A model generated the notes under the pieces. The model ran no database searches. It was not told the origin of the DNA and saw only the letters and a list, made by a program, of their open reading frames with translations. From contig JAEYPR010000017.1 of assembly GCA_023410535.1 (NCBI GenBank), forward strand, positions 1-64,000: a stretch of DNA of 64,000 bases. Reading direction: 5' to 3'. The translations under genes and the position numbers were made by a program. This DNA is from Bacillota bacterium. Its GTDB lineage: Bacteria; Bacillota; UBA4882; UBA8346. Of the stretch, positions 45,602-55,096 are shown piece by piece. Numbering within the stretch: the first letter of the stretch is position 1; each line of letters begins with the position of its first letter.

Positions 45602-46645
45602 ATGAAACGGCAATGGAGTCGTTATTTGTTTTTCCGCTCTTTTTTGGCCATGGCCGCGTTGGTCGTCTATAGCGGCGGCTTGCTGGCGTTGCTGGTTGTT
45701 GCGGCCGGAAAAAACGCAACATTGCTTTGGCTGGCCATGGGCGGAACCGCAGTCCTCGCGGCGGGGCTATATGCGATGTATCATTTTATTTATCAGCCGT
45801 TTGCCGAAACCCAAAAAATGTTCGACCTATTTATCACCGGCTATACGGTTGAAGGCCTGTACAATATGAGATATGCGTTTACTCCCGAAATGGAACAGGC
45901 GATGCTCAAACTGAAAGGTTTCATCAATACCAATGAGATTTTGCGGGTTAGCAAACGCCAGGCGCAGTTTTTAGCGTTGCAAAACCAGATCAATCCCCAT
46001 TTTTTATATAACACACTGGAGGGGATCCGGGGCGAAGCGCTCGGCGCCGGACTGAATAACGTGGCCGAAATGACCGAGGCCTTGGCCCGGTTTTTCCGGT
46101 ACACCATTTCCAATCCGGACAATTTTGTGCTGCTCGAAGATGAACTCGCCAACATCGAAAACTATTTTATTATCCAGCAATACCGTTTCGGTTCCCGGTT
46201 GCAATTGGCGGTGGAGTACGACGACCCCCGGAACAGCAACGCAATTTTAGGGTATAAGCTGCCAAAGCTGACGTTGCAGCCGATTGTGGAAAATGCCATC
46301 ATTCATGGCATTGAACGGAAAGTGGGGACCGGGACCGTCCGGATCAAGCTGGAGACAACCCAAACCCGGCTGCTGATCACCATCGCCGACGACGGGGTGG
46401 GCATGGCTGAGCAGCGCCTGGAGCAACTGAACGAACGGCTGAACAATTCCTCGTTGGACTATATCAACCCGGATTCGGAGCAACAAGGCGGCATTGCGGT
46501 GGTTAATGTGAACAAGCGGATCCAATTGCTGTTTGGAGAGGAATACGGAATCTGCGTTTACAGCACCCAAGGGGTGGGGACCGATGTCGAAATTACCCTG
46601 CCGTTGCTGACCACCGGCCAGGAACAGGCGATTTTGAAGGGATAA
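45602..46645 (+). CDS. YesM-type sensor histidine kinase
   Basis: A 347-residue kinase. Two membrane helices (about 10-35 and 42-65) are separated by only a few residues, so there is almost no extracytoplasmic sensor. The His_kinase box QNQINPHFLYNTLEG (His133) and HATPase motifs (VENAIIHGIERK; ADDGVGM) follow. With no periplasmic domain, the signal may come from a partner, possibly the degenerate ABC protein downstream. Confidence 0.9.
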   Translation: MKRQWSRYLFFRSFLAMAALVVYSGGLLALLVVAAGKNATLLWLAMGGTAVLAAGLYAMYHFIYQPFAETQKMFDLFITGYTVEGLYNMRYAFTPEMEQAMLKLKGFINTNEILRVSKRQAQFLALQNQINPHFLYNTLEGIRGEALGAGLNNVAEMTEALARFFRYTISNPDNFVLLEDELANIENYFIIQQYRFGSRLQLAVEYDDPRNSNAILGYKLPKLTLQPIVENAIIHGIERKVGTGTVRIKLETTQTRLLITIADDGVGMAEQRLEQLNERLNNSSLDYINPDSEQQGGIAVVNVNKRIQLLFGEEYGICVYSTQGVGTDVEITLPLLTTGQEQAILKG

Positions 46646-46659
46646 GGGTTTAACAAACG

Positions 46660-48186
46660 ATGCGACCGGAAATTTTGCGTTTGGAGAAAATTATCACCGT
46701 CGAAAACGGCGTGACCCTATTGAACCATTTTAATCTCCACCTGTTTCGCGGCGAGATTATGGGTTTGATCGCCATTAACGTTCATGGGCTGGAAAGTCTG
46801 ATCGAATTGATCTGCCGCAACGTACCGTTATATTACGGCTCGGTTTATTTTGGCGATCAGTTGGTCAACAGCTACGCGCACAGTCCCATGACCCCCAACA
46901 AGGTTGCAGTAATTCAAAAACAGGCCACCTTGATTGAGAATTTAACGGTGGCGGACAATATTTATGTGATGCGGCGCGGTTTCAAAAAGTACCTGATCAA
47001 TTCGAAAACCCTCAACGCCCAGTTGAAAATGTTCGCCGCGGAGGCCGGCGTCGAGCTGGCCGGCGACCAGCAGGTGCTGGAGTTGTCCTATTATGAAAAA
47101 TGTATCGTGGAGTTGCTCAAAGCGGTGATTGGCGGCGTGAAGTTGGTTATCATCCGCGATATCAGTAGCTTCATATCACCTGCCGACTTGCTCCGGTTTC
47201 ACCGGTTAATGCAGCGGTATACCGGGCTCGGGGTATCGTTTTTATATATTTGCAGCCATCACCAGGAGACTTTTTCAATCTGCGACAAAATTTGCTTGAT
47301 GGAGAACGGCAAAGCGCTGAAAGTGTTGGGCAAAGACGAATTCAAAGAGGAAACGATGCTGCCGTTTACCAATGAATTTTATAAAAGCTACCACGAACGG
47401 CAGGCCCTGCCGCAGTGGTTGAATGATTTTCCATGGGTTTACCAAGGCAACAAGGACAAAGGGTTTCATAATGAAACGTCCCGCCGGCCAGAGCGGCATC
47501 ACCCGCCGGTCCTGGAGTTCGGCAATGTTTCCAGCGGCGCCCTCAACCAGCTCACCTTTGATGTCAAACCCGGCGAATGCGTGGTATTGTTGGACAAGCA
47601 CAACACGTTGGCAATGGACATTTTGGCTTTGATGAATTTTGAAAGGAGACCCCAAACCGGGCAAATTCGTTTAGCGGGACGCCCTCTCGCGAAACAGGCG
47701 GTCCGGACCTTAGGCTTTATTCCGGAAAAACCGATTCACAATTTGTTATTTGAAGAGCTGAGCTACTTTGACAATCTCTGTTTTACGGCAGACAAAAAAC
47801 TGGCGCCGTTCTGGTTACGCAAAGCGATTAAAAAAAGCATCGTGACGGAATATGAGCCGTTGGTCGGCCCGGATATTCACGCCCAAGACCTGATCAAGTT
47901 ACCGGTTCAGTCGTTATACCGGCTGGTTTATTACCGGATCCACTTGCAAAACCCCCACGTCGTCCTCTGCGTTAATCCGTTTTTTGAGGCGGATATGGCG
48001 ATGCGCCTGCAAATCCGGAATCTACTCAAAATGCTGTTGGACCGGAAAATTGCGGTGCTGATTTTGGCCGTTAACCTTTCCGACTCGCTGCTGATCGCCG
48101 ACCGCTTGTTGGTCCTGGAAAACGGGACGTTAGTCAATGAGCTTTACAGCGGCGAGTACCATCGGCTTAACGCCGACCTTCCGTGA
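46660..48186 (+). CDS. Degenerate RbsA-like tandem ABC protein (pseudo-ATPase)
   Basis: A 508-residue protein with the two-domain layout of sugar ABC ATPases such as RbsA, but with key motifs lost. The first Walker A is GLIAINVHGLESLIEL (about 35-50) and the second VVLLDKHNTLAMDIL (about 308-322), both lacking GKS/T. The signature is LSYYEKCIVEL (142-152) instead of LSGGxxQ, and Walker B is LVIIRDISSF. ATP hydrolysis is unlikely. The reading frame is intact and normally biased, so it is not a pseudogene. It lies right after the kinase gene, suggesting a regulatory role. Confidence 0.8.
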   Translation: MRPEILRLEKIITVENGVTLLNHFNLHLFRGEIMGLIAINVHGLESLIELICRNVPLYYGSVYFGDQLVNSYAHSPMTPNKVAVIQKQATLIENLTVADNIYVMRRGFKKYLINSKTLNAQLKMFAAEAGVELAGDQQVLELSYYEKCIVELLKAVIGGVKLVIIRDISSFISPADLLRFHRLMQRYTGLGVSFLYICSHHQETFSICDKICLMENGKALKVLGKDEFKEETMLPFTNEFYKSYHERQALPQWLNDFPWVYQGNKDKGFHNETSRRPERHHPPVLEFGNVSSGALNQLTFDVKPGECVVLLDKHNTLAMDILALMNFERRPQTGQIRLAGRPLAKQAVRTLGFIPEKPIHNLLFEELSYFDNLCFTADKKLAPFWLRKAIKKSIVTEYEPLVGPDIHAQDLIKLPVQSLYRLVYYRIHLQNPHVVLCVNPFFEADMAMRLQIRNLLKMLLDRKIAVLILAVNLSDSLLIADRLLVLENGTLVNELYSGEYHRLNADLP

Positions 48187-48317
48187 CGTTTCGATCACCA
48201 TCCCAAAAAATCCACCCCCAATTCTAAAAAACTCCCCCATATCAAAAATAATGAAACCATTGTTATAATTTAGTTGCCGATTTGCAAACAAATCAATCAA
48301 GAGACAGGTGACCGCAA

Positions 48318-49823
48318 GTGACGGATGTTATTGTGGCAATGGAGCATATTTTCAAGTCGTTTTCCGGCGTGCGCGCCTTGGACGATGTTTCATTTGATTT
48401 ACGATCCGGCGAAGTGCTGGCGTTGTTGGGAGAGAACGGCGCCGGCAAATCCACGCTGATGAAAATTCTCTCCGGCGTCTATACGCGCGACAGCGGTGAA
48501 ATCAAGGTTTACGGCAAAAAAGTGGGCGATCTCAATCCCCATCAGGCCCAGGCTATGGGCATCGCCATGATCCACCAGGAACTCAATATGTGTTCCCATC
48601 TTACGGTCGCTGAAAACATTTTTTTAGGCCGCGAAACATCCCGGCGCGGAATCTTGACCGACCAAGCGATGAACGCGGCAGCCCGGGACTTGCTAGGCCG
48701 GTTGAAAATTGCCATCGACCCCCAAACCGTGGTTGGGGATCTATCCGTATCAAAGCAGCAAATGGTGGAAATCGCCAAGGCCTTGTCGACCAATGCCAAA
48801 GTGTTGATCATGGATGAGCCGACCAGCGCTTTGACAAGCAAGGAGATTGACGAACTGTTCGCCATCATCCGGGAGCTAAAGCGGAACGGCTGCGGGATTG
48901 TCTATATTTCGCACCGGTTGGAAGAACTGCAATATATCGCGGACCGAGTCACCATCATGCGGGACGGCAAGTTGATCACCAGCGCCGATTTTACGGCAAT
49001 CACCCTGCCCGAGATTATCACCAACATGGTTGGCCGGGAGATCAAAGAGAAATTCCCCCGGGTCAAAACGGAACGCGGTAAAAAAATCTTTGAAGTCCGA
49101 AAGATTAACGCTGGAAAGCTGGTGCGCGATATCAGCTTTGAGCTCTATGAAGGAGAAATTGTCGGTATCGCCGGGCTGATGGGCGCCGGGCGGACCGAAA
49201 CCACCCGGGCGATTTTTGGAGTGGATCCCAAGGATTCGGGGGATATTTTGATCGACGATCAACCGGTGACGATCCATTGCCCGTTGGATGCGATCAATGC
49301 CGGACTGGTGCTCGCGCCGGAAGACCGGAAAAAAGACGGGCTTTGCACCCGGTTAAGCATTAAGGAGAATATTGCCTTGCCCAATTTGGATGTAATCTGC
49401 AACCGGTTTGGCGTTGTCAATTCCCAAAAAGAGGACGCGTTGATCGAAAAGACCGTCGCCAGTCTGAATATCAAATTGGCGAGCAGCGATCATGACGCCG
49501 CCAGCCTTTCGGGGGGCAACCAACAGAAGGTGGTTGTCGGAAAGTGGTTGGCCCGCGATTCGAAGGTGGTTATTTTCGATGAGCCGACGCGGGGAATTGA
49601 CGTTGCCGCGAAGGTTGAAATCTACAATATTATGAACGAACTGAAACAGCAGGGAATCGGGGTGTTGTTCGTCTCGTCGGAGATGCCGGAGATCATCGGG
49701 ATCAGCGACCGGATTTTGGTGATGTGCGACGGCCGCATCACCGGCGAACTCAACCGGGAGGCGGTGACGCAGAACATGATTTTAGAATACGCCACCCGTT
49801 TTGAAAGCAAAGTGATCAACTGA
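48318..49823 (+). CDS. Ribose-type sugar ABC transporter ATPase
   Basis: A 501-residue RbsA/MglA-type tandem ATPase. Domain 1 is intact (GENGAGKST, LSVSKQQMVEIAKAL, VLIMDEPTSAL). Domain 2 has the usual divergent P-loop (GLMGAGRTE) with LSGGNQQK and VVIFDEPTRGIDV. It energizes import with 49862 and 50937. TATAAT at 48264-48269 could be its own -10. The sugar is unknown. Confidence 0.93.
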   Translation: MTDVIVAMEHIFKSFSGVRALDDVSFDLRSGEVLALLGENGAGKSTLMKILSGVYTRDSGEIKVYGKKVGDLNPHQAQAMGIAMIHQELNMCSHLTVAENIFLGRETSRRGILTDQAMNAAARDLLGRLKIAIDPQTVVGDLSVSKQQMVEIAKALSTNAKVLIMDEPTSALTSKEIDELFAIIRELKRNGCGIVYISHRLEELQYIADRVTIMRDGKLITSADFTAITLPEIITNMVGREIKEKFPRVKTERGKKIFEVRKINAGKLVRDISFELYEGEIVGIAGLMGAGRTETTRAIFGVDPKDSGDILIDDQPVTIHCPLDAINAGLVLAPEDRKKDGLCTRLSIKENIALPNLDVICNRFGVVNSQKEDALIEKTVASLNIKLASSDHDAASLSGGNQQKVVVGKWLARDSKVVIFDEPTRGIDVAAKVEIYNIMNELKQQGIGVLFVSSEMPEIIGISDRILVMCDGRITGELNREAVTQNMILEYATRFESKVIN

Positions 49824-49861
49824 GGCTGAGTCACCAATCGAACAATAAGAGGTACAAACGA

Positions 49862-50893
49862 ATGGAAAATAACATGCTGAAACGAGTATTGCGGATCCGC
49901 GGCATGGGCCAGGTAATTACAGTCGGCATCGGTCTGATTGTGATGTGTATCGTTTTCGGGATCATCAATCCCTTATTTTTCTCGCCGGACAATATCGCCA
50001 ATCTGTTGCGGCAGATCGCCCCGATTCTGTTGATCGGCATCGCGCAGTCTTTTGTGCTGATTACCGGGAACATCGACCTGTCGATCGGCTCGGTGGTCGG
50101 AATGAGCTGCATGGTATCGGCAACCCTGATGACCCGTGGCGTCGATCCGTGGATCGCGGCAGGCATTACGATGGTGATCTGTTTATTCACCGGGGTTTTA
50201 AACGGATTTTTGGTCTCCGGTTGCAAGCTGCCTTCATTTATCGCCACTTTGGGCACCATGACCATCGCCCGGGGCATCGCCCAAATCGTCAACAACAATT
50301 ACAACACCAATCTGATTGGCGACGGCCCCGTTGCCAACGCCTTCCGCGATTTTTTCTACTACGGGAAAACCTTCGGAATCTACAACGGTATCATTATCGC
50401 GATCGTGTTATGGTTCATTTTCAACTTTCTGCTTAGTAAAACCCGGACGGGACGGCATATTTACGCCACGGGCAGTAATTTGGAAGCGGCGCGTCTTTCC
50501 GGAGTCAACGTCTTGCATACGGTGATCAAGGCCTATGGGGTCAGCGCGTTTTGCTCGGGAGTTGTCGGACTGATCACCTGTGCGACGACGGGCATGGGGA
50601 CCATGGATGCGGGGAACTCTTACGAACTGTATGCGGTCGCCGCCGCCGTGATCGGTGGCGTCAGTACCCTGGGCGGCCAGGGGATTTTATTGGGCACGGT
50701 GGTTGGCGCCTGCATCTGGGGCGCATTGGCCAACGGCCTGCAATTTGCGGGCGCGCCGGTTGCCATCCGCAATATCGTCATCGGGATTATTGTCGTGTTA
50801 TCGGTCTTTATGGATGTGATCGTGCGCACCCGGCGCACCGATAAGATCAAATCCAAACCAACGCTCAAAATCACGCTGACCAAACGCGGGTAA
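49862..50893 (+). CDS. Ribose-type sugar ABC transporter permease
   Basis: A 343-residue RbsC-like permease with eight to ten membrane segments. GNIDLSIGSVVGMSCM is near residue 64 and GSNLEAARLSGVNV near 206 (cytoplasmic coupling loop); AAAVIGGVSTLGGQG near 262 is the family hallmark. Confidence 0.93.
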   Translation: MENNMLKRVLRIRGMGQVITVGIGLIVMCIVFGIINPLFFSPDNIANLLRQIAPILLIGIAQSFVLITGNIDLSIGSVVGMSCMVSATLMTRGVDPWIAAGITMVICLFTGVLNGFLVSGCKLPSFIATLGTMTIARGIAQIVNNNYNTNLIGDGPVANAFRDFFYYGKTFGIYNGIIIAIVLWFIFNFLLSKTRTGRHIYATGSNLEAARLSGVNVLHTVIKAYGVSAFCSGVVGLITCATTGMGTMDAGNSYELYAVAAAVIGGVSTLGGQGILLGTVVGACIWGALANGLQFAGAPVAIRNIVIGIIVVLSVFMDVIVRTRRTDKIKSKPTLKITLTKRG

Positions 50894-50936
50894 TAAAGGC
50901 CAAAAGGCTTTTATATAAAAGGGAGGAGAAGATTAT

Positions 50937-51854
50937 ATGAAAAAAGTAAGTCCATTGTTTAAATGTCTACTTTGCGGACTCGTCCTCACGATCTGTTTGG
51001 CGACTGTCTCCATTACCGCCGCTCCGAAACCGTTTAAGATTTTCCTGATCACCATGGACCAGATGGACCAGTATTGGGCGGGAATCGATCAAGGTTGTAA
51101 GAAGGCCGCCGCCGAACTCGGCAATGTTGAATACAAATGGACTGCCCCGGACGTAAAAGACGACGCCAAGCAGATTGAGATGATTAATAATGCGGTCGCC
51201 AACGGCGCCAACGCGATTTTACTGGCCGCTAACGGTCCGGATGCCGTAACCTCGGCCTTGAAGGAAGCTCAAGCCAAAAAGGTGCAAATCGTTTATGTCG
51301 ATTCTCCCGCCAAGTTCCCGGCGGCAGCTACCTTTGCCACCAACAATGAAGCGGCGGGCAAAACTGCCGGTGCGGAAATGATCAAAAACCTGACCAAAGC
51401 CGGGGTCAAAAGCGGTAAGATCGGTGTGATCAGCGTCAACGCGGCGACCGCCTCGACCGTTGCCCGGGAAAAAGGCTTCCGGGCGGCCTTTGCCGGTAAA
51501 GGCTACACTGTGCTGGGATCCCAGTATTGTGACGGCGACGCCGCGCGCGCCAAGGATATCGCGACTAACTTCATTACCCAAGGTTGTGTCGGTATCTTCG
51601 GCGCCAACGAAGGTTCGGCGGTTGGCACCGGCAACGCCATCAAAGAGTCCGGTAAAGCCGTGATCGGGATCGGCTTCGACTCGTCCGACGCCATTAAAAG
51701 CTTATTGAAGAACGGTCAATTAAAAGCCACCATGGTTCAAAACCCGTCCGTGATGGGTTACGAAGGCCTGAAAAAAGCGGTCGGCGTATTGAAAGGCACC
51801 GTCAAACCCGATGGGAAAGTTGTGGATACCGGTGTATCGGTGGTTGTAAAGTAA
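50937..51854 (+). CDS. Ribose-type sugar-binding protein
   Basis: A 305-residue periplasmic binding protein with a signal peptide (about 1-28, cut near ITAAP). It has RbsB-like LITMDQMDQYWAGIDQGCKK near 36, GANAILLAANGPDAV near 89 and IFGANEGSAVGTGNAIKESG near 216. GGGAGGAG precedes the start. The ligand sugar cannot be read directly. Confidence 0.92.
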   Translation: MKKVSPLFKCLLCGLVLTICLATVSITAAPKPFKIFLITMDQMDQYWAGIDQGCKKAAAELGNVEYKWTAPDVKDDAKQIEMINNAVANGANAILLAANGPDAVTSALKEAQAKKVQIVYVDSPAKFPAAATFATNNEAAGKTAGAEMIKNLTKAGVKSGKIGVISVNAATASTVAREKGFRAAFAGKGYTVLGSQYCDGDAARAKDIATNFITQGCVGIFGANEGSAVGTGNAIKESGKAVIGIGFDSSDAIKSLLKNGQLKATMVQNPSVMGYEGLKKAVGVLKGTVKPDGKVVDTGVSVVVK

Positions 51855-51882
51855 GCAACCGGTTTGCTGAACGACAGAAATG

Positions 51883-51930
51883 AAAACCAAACCCCTGGAT
51901 ATTGAAGATATCCAGGGGTTTGGTTTTTTT
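51883..51930 (+). terminator. Terminator of the sugar ABC operon
   Basis: A stem of about 20 pairs (AAAACCAAACCCCTGGATAT and its complement) with a short loop, then a run of T. Confidence 0.92.
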
Positions 51931-52099
51931 TACATGGATGTGCGGATGGAATGTTGATGATGTGTCGGATCAGGAATTCGGTGTGAATCCGGTTCTGCGC
52001 TACAGGATTTTTAATGATGAGGGAGGAGTATTACACCGGATTGAATACTCACAAGGATTCTTGTAACATAATTTATATTTAATTATTACGATATAACGA

Positions 52100-52128
52100 T
52101 TGACAGAATCGATCCGTTTCGGTATGAT
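52100..52128 (+). promoter_or_regulatory. Promoter of the NapH-like gene
   Basis: TTGACA (52100-52105), 17 bp, TATGAT (52123-52128). It lies 34 bases before the GTG start. Confidence 0.7.
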
Positions 52129-52161
52129 GAGGATAGAAGGTTTGAAAGGGGTGGCGCGACA

Positions 52162-52818
52162 GTGGCGCGGAACAAGATCAAAGAAACGGTTCACCAATGG
52201 ATATGGCTTTTATTGCTGGTGTTTTGCCTGATCGGCTTAGTTTATCCCCTGATTGGAGCCTTGGCTTTGATCTGTATGCTGGCTCCGGTGATCGTCGCTT
52301 TTTGGCGCGGGCGAATGTGGTGCGGCAATTTCTGTCCCCGGGGCAGTTTTAATGATGTGGTCTTAGCCAAGTTTTCCGCCCGGGGCAAGACGCCGGCGTT
52401 TTTGCGCGCAAACTGGTTCCGGATCGCTTTTTTGGCCGGATTAATGAGCGCCTTTGCCTTTCAGCTCACCTTGGCCTGGGGGGATCCGGTCGCAATCGGC
52501 AGGGTGTTTGTGCGCATGATCATCGTCACGACCTTGCTGACCATTATCCTCGGACTGATTTACCAACCCAGGACATGGTGCGCTTTTTGTCCGATGGGCA
52601 CCATGGCTTATTTCGTAGCCGGTTTGAAACAGCTGCAGCCCCGGTTGCGACCGATCCGCTTCAACCGGGAAGCTTGTATCAATTGCAACATCTGCACCAA
52701 AAATTGTCCCATCAATATCGATGTATTAAGTTTTAAGCAAGCCGGGGTCGTTTCCGATCCCAATTGTTTGAAATGCGGGGTTTGCGTGGCGAAGTGCCCT
52801 AAAAAGGCGCTTTCATAG
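52162..52818 (+). CDS. NapH/CcoG-like membrane ferredoxin
   Basis: A 218-residue protein with about four membrane helices. Two CxxxCP-type motifs face the cytoplasm (WCGNFCPRG and WCAFCPMG), and two [4Fe-4S] motifs follow at the C-terminus (CINCNICTKNCP and CLKCGVCVAKCP). It is a membrane-linked electron carrier. The start is GTG with GAAAGGGG upstream. The partner is not clear; the thioredoxin and TSCPD genes nearby suggest a redox group. Confidence 0.85.
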   Translation: MARNKIKETVHQWIWLLLLVFCLIGLVYPLIGALALICMLAPVIVAFWRGRMWCGNFCPRGSFNDVVLAKFSARGKTPAFLRANWFRIAFLAGLMSAFAFQLTLAWGDPVAIGRVFVRMIIVTTLLTIILGLIYQPRTWCAFCPMGTMAYFVAGLKQLQPRLRPIRFNREACINCNICTKNCPINIDVLSFKQAGVVSDPNCLKCGVCVAKCPKKALS

Positions 52819-52905
52819 TCGAATTCAACGACGGTGCGGTTGGTGTGAGAAGTCAGTCGCAATGCGGAAATTTAGCGAAAACAACTGGGGATAGGTGGAA
52901 AGAAA

Positions 52906-53178
52906 ATGCAAGAATACAATTATAAAACCAAGGGAGTTTGTTCGAAGCGGATTCAGTTCGCGGTGGAAAAGGGGGTTTTGGCGAAAGTGCGCTTTGAATC
53001 GGGTTGCGACGGTAACTTGCAAGGCATTAGCCGTTTGGTCGAAGGCATGACGGTAGCGGAAGTAATCCAGCGGTTGCAAGGAATCCGTTGCAACGGCAAA
53101 AATACCTCGTGTCCCGATCAATTGGCCCGGGCGCTTCAAGCCACGGTCGCTACCGATACCGATAATCAAACAGCTTGA
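52906..53178 (+). CDS. TSCPD-domain protein
   Basis: A 90-residue protein matching the TSCPD family, with the name motif in KNTSCPDQLARAL near residue 66 and GVCSKRIQFAVEKG near 10. Related domains occur at the C-terminus of vitamin B12-dependent ribonucleotide reductases. Function of the free-standing form is unknown. The start has GGTGGAAAG upstream. Confidence 0.82.
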   Translation: MQEYNYKTKGVCSKRIQFAVEKGVLAKVRFESGCDGNLQGISRLVEGMTVAEVIQRLQGIRCNGKNTSCPDQLARALQATVATDTDNQTA

Positions 53179-53313
53179 ATCAGCGTCAATGGCGCAACCG
53201 TCGCGTCAGCCGCACCGCCGGGCATCTGGTATCGGGCACTGGGCGCTGGATGAAGCGGGGCGTCGATGGAATTATTTTGAAACGAATAATAGTAACGAAA
53301 CGGGGTGGATTTG

Positions 53314-53628
53314 ATGATGAATGTTACGGCAAATACCTTTCAAAATGAGGTTTTGAATAACTCAGGGCTGGTTTTGGTTGATTTCTGGGCGCCTTGGTGC
53401 GGTCCTTGCCGGATGGTTGGGCCGATCCTGGAACAAATTGCTCAAGAACAAGGCGCGCGGGTCAAAATCGTTAAAGTCAATATTGATGAAGCGCCGGACT
53501 TGGCATCCCATTATGGGGTGATGTCGATTCCGACGATGATGATCTTTCAGGGTGGCAAGTTAGTCGATCAGTTTGTCGGCGCGTTTCCCAAGCATACAAT
53601 TGAAGAACGTTTAGCCCGCGTGGTTTGA
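53314..53628 (+). CDS. trxA: Thioredoxin
   Basis: A 104-residue thioredoxin with active site WCGPC (Cys29, Cys32), the cis-Pro motif SIPTMMIFQGG and the usual length. It could be the electron donor for CysH. GGGGTGG lies before the ATG pair at 53314/53317; a GTG at 53305 is inside the RBS. Confidence 0.93.
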   Translation: MMNVTANTFQNEVLNNSGLVLVDFWAPWCGPCRMVGPILEQIAQEQGARVKIVKVNIDEAPDLASHYGVMSIPTMMIFQGGKLVDQFVGAFPKHTIEERLARVV

Positions 53629-53809
53629 GACGTGGGTGGAACTGGTTAGGGAAAATACGCGAATCCAATCAATTCGAACCAAGGCAGTTTGAGTCTTGGT
53701 TTGAATTTTGTACCCAACGCGCCTTGCCCGCCCGGTGGCTTGGCGGAGATGAGAGTTGGAACCGGTATCTAATTTTGGATAGCGTATTTGCTAAAATTCC
53801 ATTTTATTC

Positions 53810-53838
53810 TTGACGATTATAATTAACCATGTTAATAT
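53810..53838 (+). promoter_or_regulatory. Promoter of the ohr gene
   Basis: TTGACG (53810-53815), 17 bp, TAATAT (53833-53838). The rest of 53629-53960 is AT-rich without a supported gene. Confidence 0.55.
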
Positions 53839-53960
53839 TATAATATAAATATTATTAATAAAATCATATAGTTTTCAAAAGGACGAATTTGTCGCGTAAG
53901 TTATTATTTTAAACAAAAATGCATAAGACTGATTCACCATTAATATGTTAGGAGATGAAA

Positions 53961-54386
53961 ATGATGAAAGTACTTTACAAAGCAAAAGCACATTCCCAGG
54001 CAGGGCGTGAAGGTAAGGTGCGTGTGGAGAACAGTCCGTTGGAATTTGATCTGGCTCCTCCCGTCGAGCTTGGCGGTTCCGGTAAGGTTGGCGCCAATCC
54101 GGAACAATTATTCGCCGCCGGTTACGCCGCCTGTTTTGAAAGTGCGGTGTTACATGTGGCGCGGCGTAAAAAACTGACGTTGCAATCCACCGCGGTTGCG
54201 GTCGAGATCGGAATCGGACCGAACGATCAAGGCGGCTTCCAATTAACCGCCGCCATCTTGGCGACCATCGGCGGAGTCGACCAGGGAACCGCTGACGCGA
54301 TTGTGCAAGAAGCCCATCAAGTTTGCCCATACTCCAACGCAACCCGCGGCAATATCGAGGTATCGGTCGCGGCGCAAATTGTGTAA
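53961..54386 (+). CDS. Organic hydroperoxide resistance protein (Ohr/OsmC)
   Basis: A 141-residue Ohr-type peroxidase. Catalytic Cys58 is in AACFESAV and Cys122 in VCPYSNATRGNI, as in Ohr. It reduces organic hydroperoxides using dihydrolipoyl-type thiols. The ATG at 53961 has GGAG six bases upstream; a nearer in-frame ATG (53955) touches the RBS. Followed by the ferritin-like gene. Confidence 0.92.
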   Translation: MMKVLYKAKAHSQAGREGKVRVENSPLEFDLAPPVELGGSGKVGANPEQLFAAGYAACFESAVLHVARRKKLTLQSTAVAVEIGIGPNDQGGFQLTAAILATIGGVDQGTADAIVQEAHQVCPYSNATRGNIEVSVAAQIV

Positions 54387-54416
54387 CATTTTGGGGTCAG
54401 GAAAGGAGTAATCACG

Positions 54417-54899
54417 ATGAGTATTTACCAATTGGCGCTCCAGATGGAGCAAGAGGGTGAGCGATTTTATCGTGAGTTGGCCAATAACGCGGTGAACAAC
54501 GGCTTTAAAACCATCTTCACGATGCTCGCCGAAGACGAGGTAGAACATCAACGCATCTTTAAAGCCCTGCAAGCTAGCGCGCCGCTTCCCGATACGGTCG
54601 CGACTCCGGTTCCTTTCAAAAGTATCTTTGCCGAATGGAAAAAAGACGGTGCCTTGAGCGAGTTGGACACTTCGCAATTGGAACAGTATCAGCAGGCGTT
54701 GGAAATAGAGCGGAAAAGCCAGGATCTGTACCGGCAAGAAGCCGAGCAAACCGTTGACCCGGGCTTAAAGCAGATCTTTAGTCAACTGGCCGCTCAAGAG
54801 CAACAGCATTTCATCCTGATCCACAATATTGTCGAGCTGATGCTTCATCCGCAAACCTGGGTGGAAAACGGGGAGTTTTATCACCTGGAGGAGTATTAA
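54417..54899 (+). CDS. Ferritin-like (rubrerythrin-type) di-iron protein
   Basis: A 160-residue four-helix protein. Di-iron ligand motifs are EQEGERFYREL with EDEVEHQRIF, and EIERKSQDLYRQ with AQEQQHFILI. No rubredoxin domain is present. It probably removes peroxide, in keeping with the Ohr neighbour 30 bases upstream and an anaerobic lifestyle. Confidence 0.88.
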   Translation: MSIYQLALQMEQEGERFYRELANNAVNNGFKTIFTMLAEDEVEHQRIFKALQASAPLPDTVATPVPFKSIFAEWKKDGALSELDTSQLEQYQQALEIERKSQDLYRQEAEQTVDPGLKQIFSQLAAQEQQHFILIHNIVELMLHPQTWVENGEFYHLEEY

Positions 54900-54924
54900 C
54901 GCCCATCAATTGCTAATATCAATA

Positions 54925-54960
54925 AAAAAGCAGGATTTGCCAATGCAAATCCTGCTTTTT
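54925..54960 (+). terminator. Terminator after the ferritin-like gene
   Basis: AAAAAGCAGGATTTGC / GCAAATCCTGCTTTTT, a perfect sixteen-pair stem with a four-base loop. Confidence 0.92.
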
Positions 54961-55096
54961 TATGTTTATCATCACAAAGCCCGCTATTTATCAATTTATG
55001 CAGTGATTTCGTTTTTCAATATCGACAAAACATGTAATATATCAGAACAATTTATAAAATCCTGGCAACTTTTTGATCTTTCGTAAACGAAAAAAT

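Noticed and set aside
46660..48186. Pseudogene call for the degenerate ABC protein
   Set aside because: The frame is intact over 508 codons, has normal codon use and a tight position in the operon; loss of motifs looks like specialization.
53625..53813. 62-codon open frame after thioredoxin
   Set aside because: Overlaps the trxA stop, ends next to the ohr promoter, has no RBS and no recognizable sequence.
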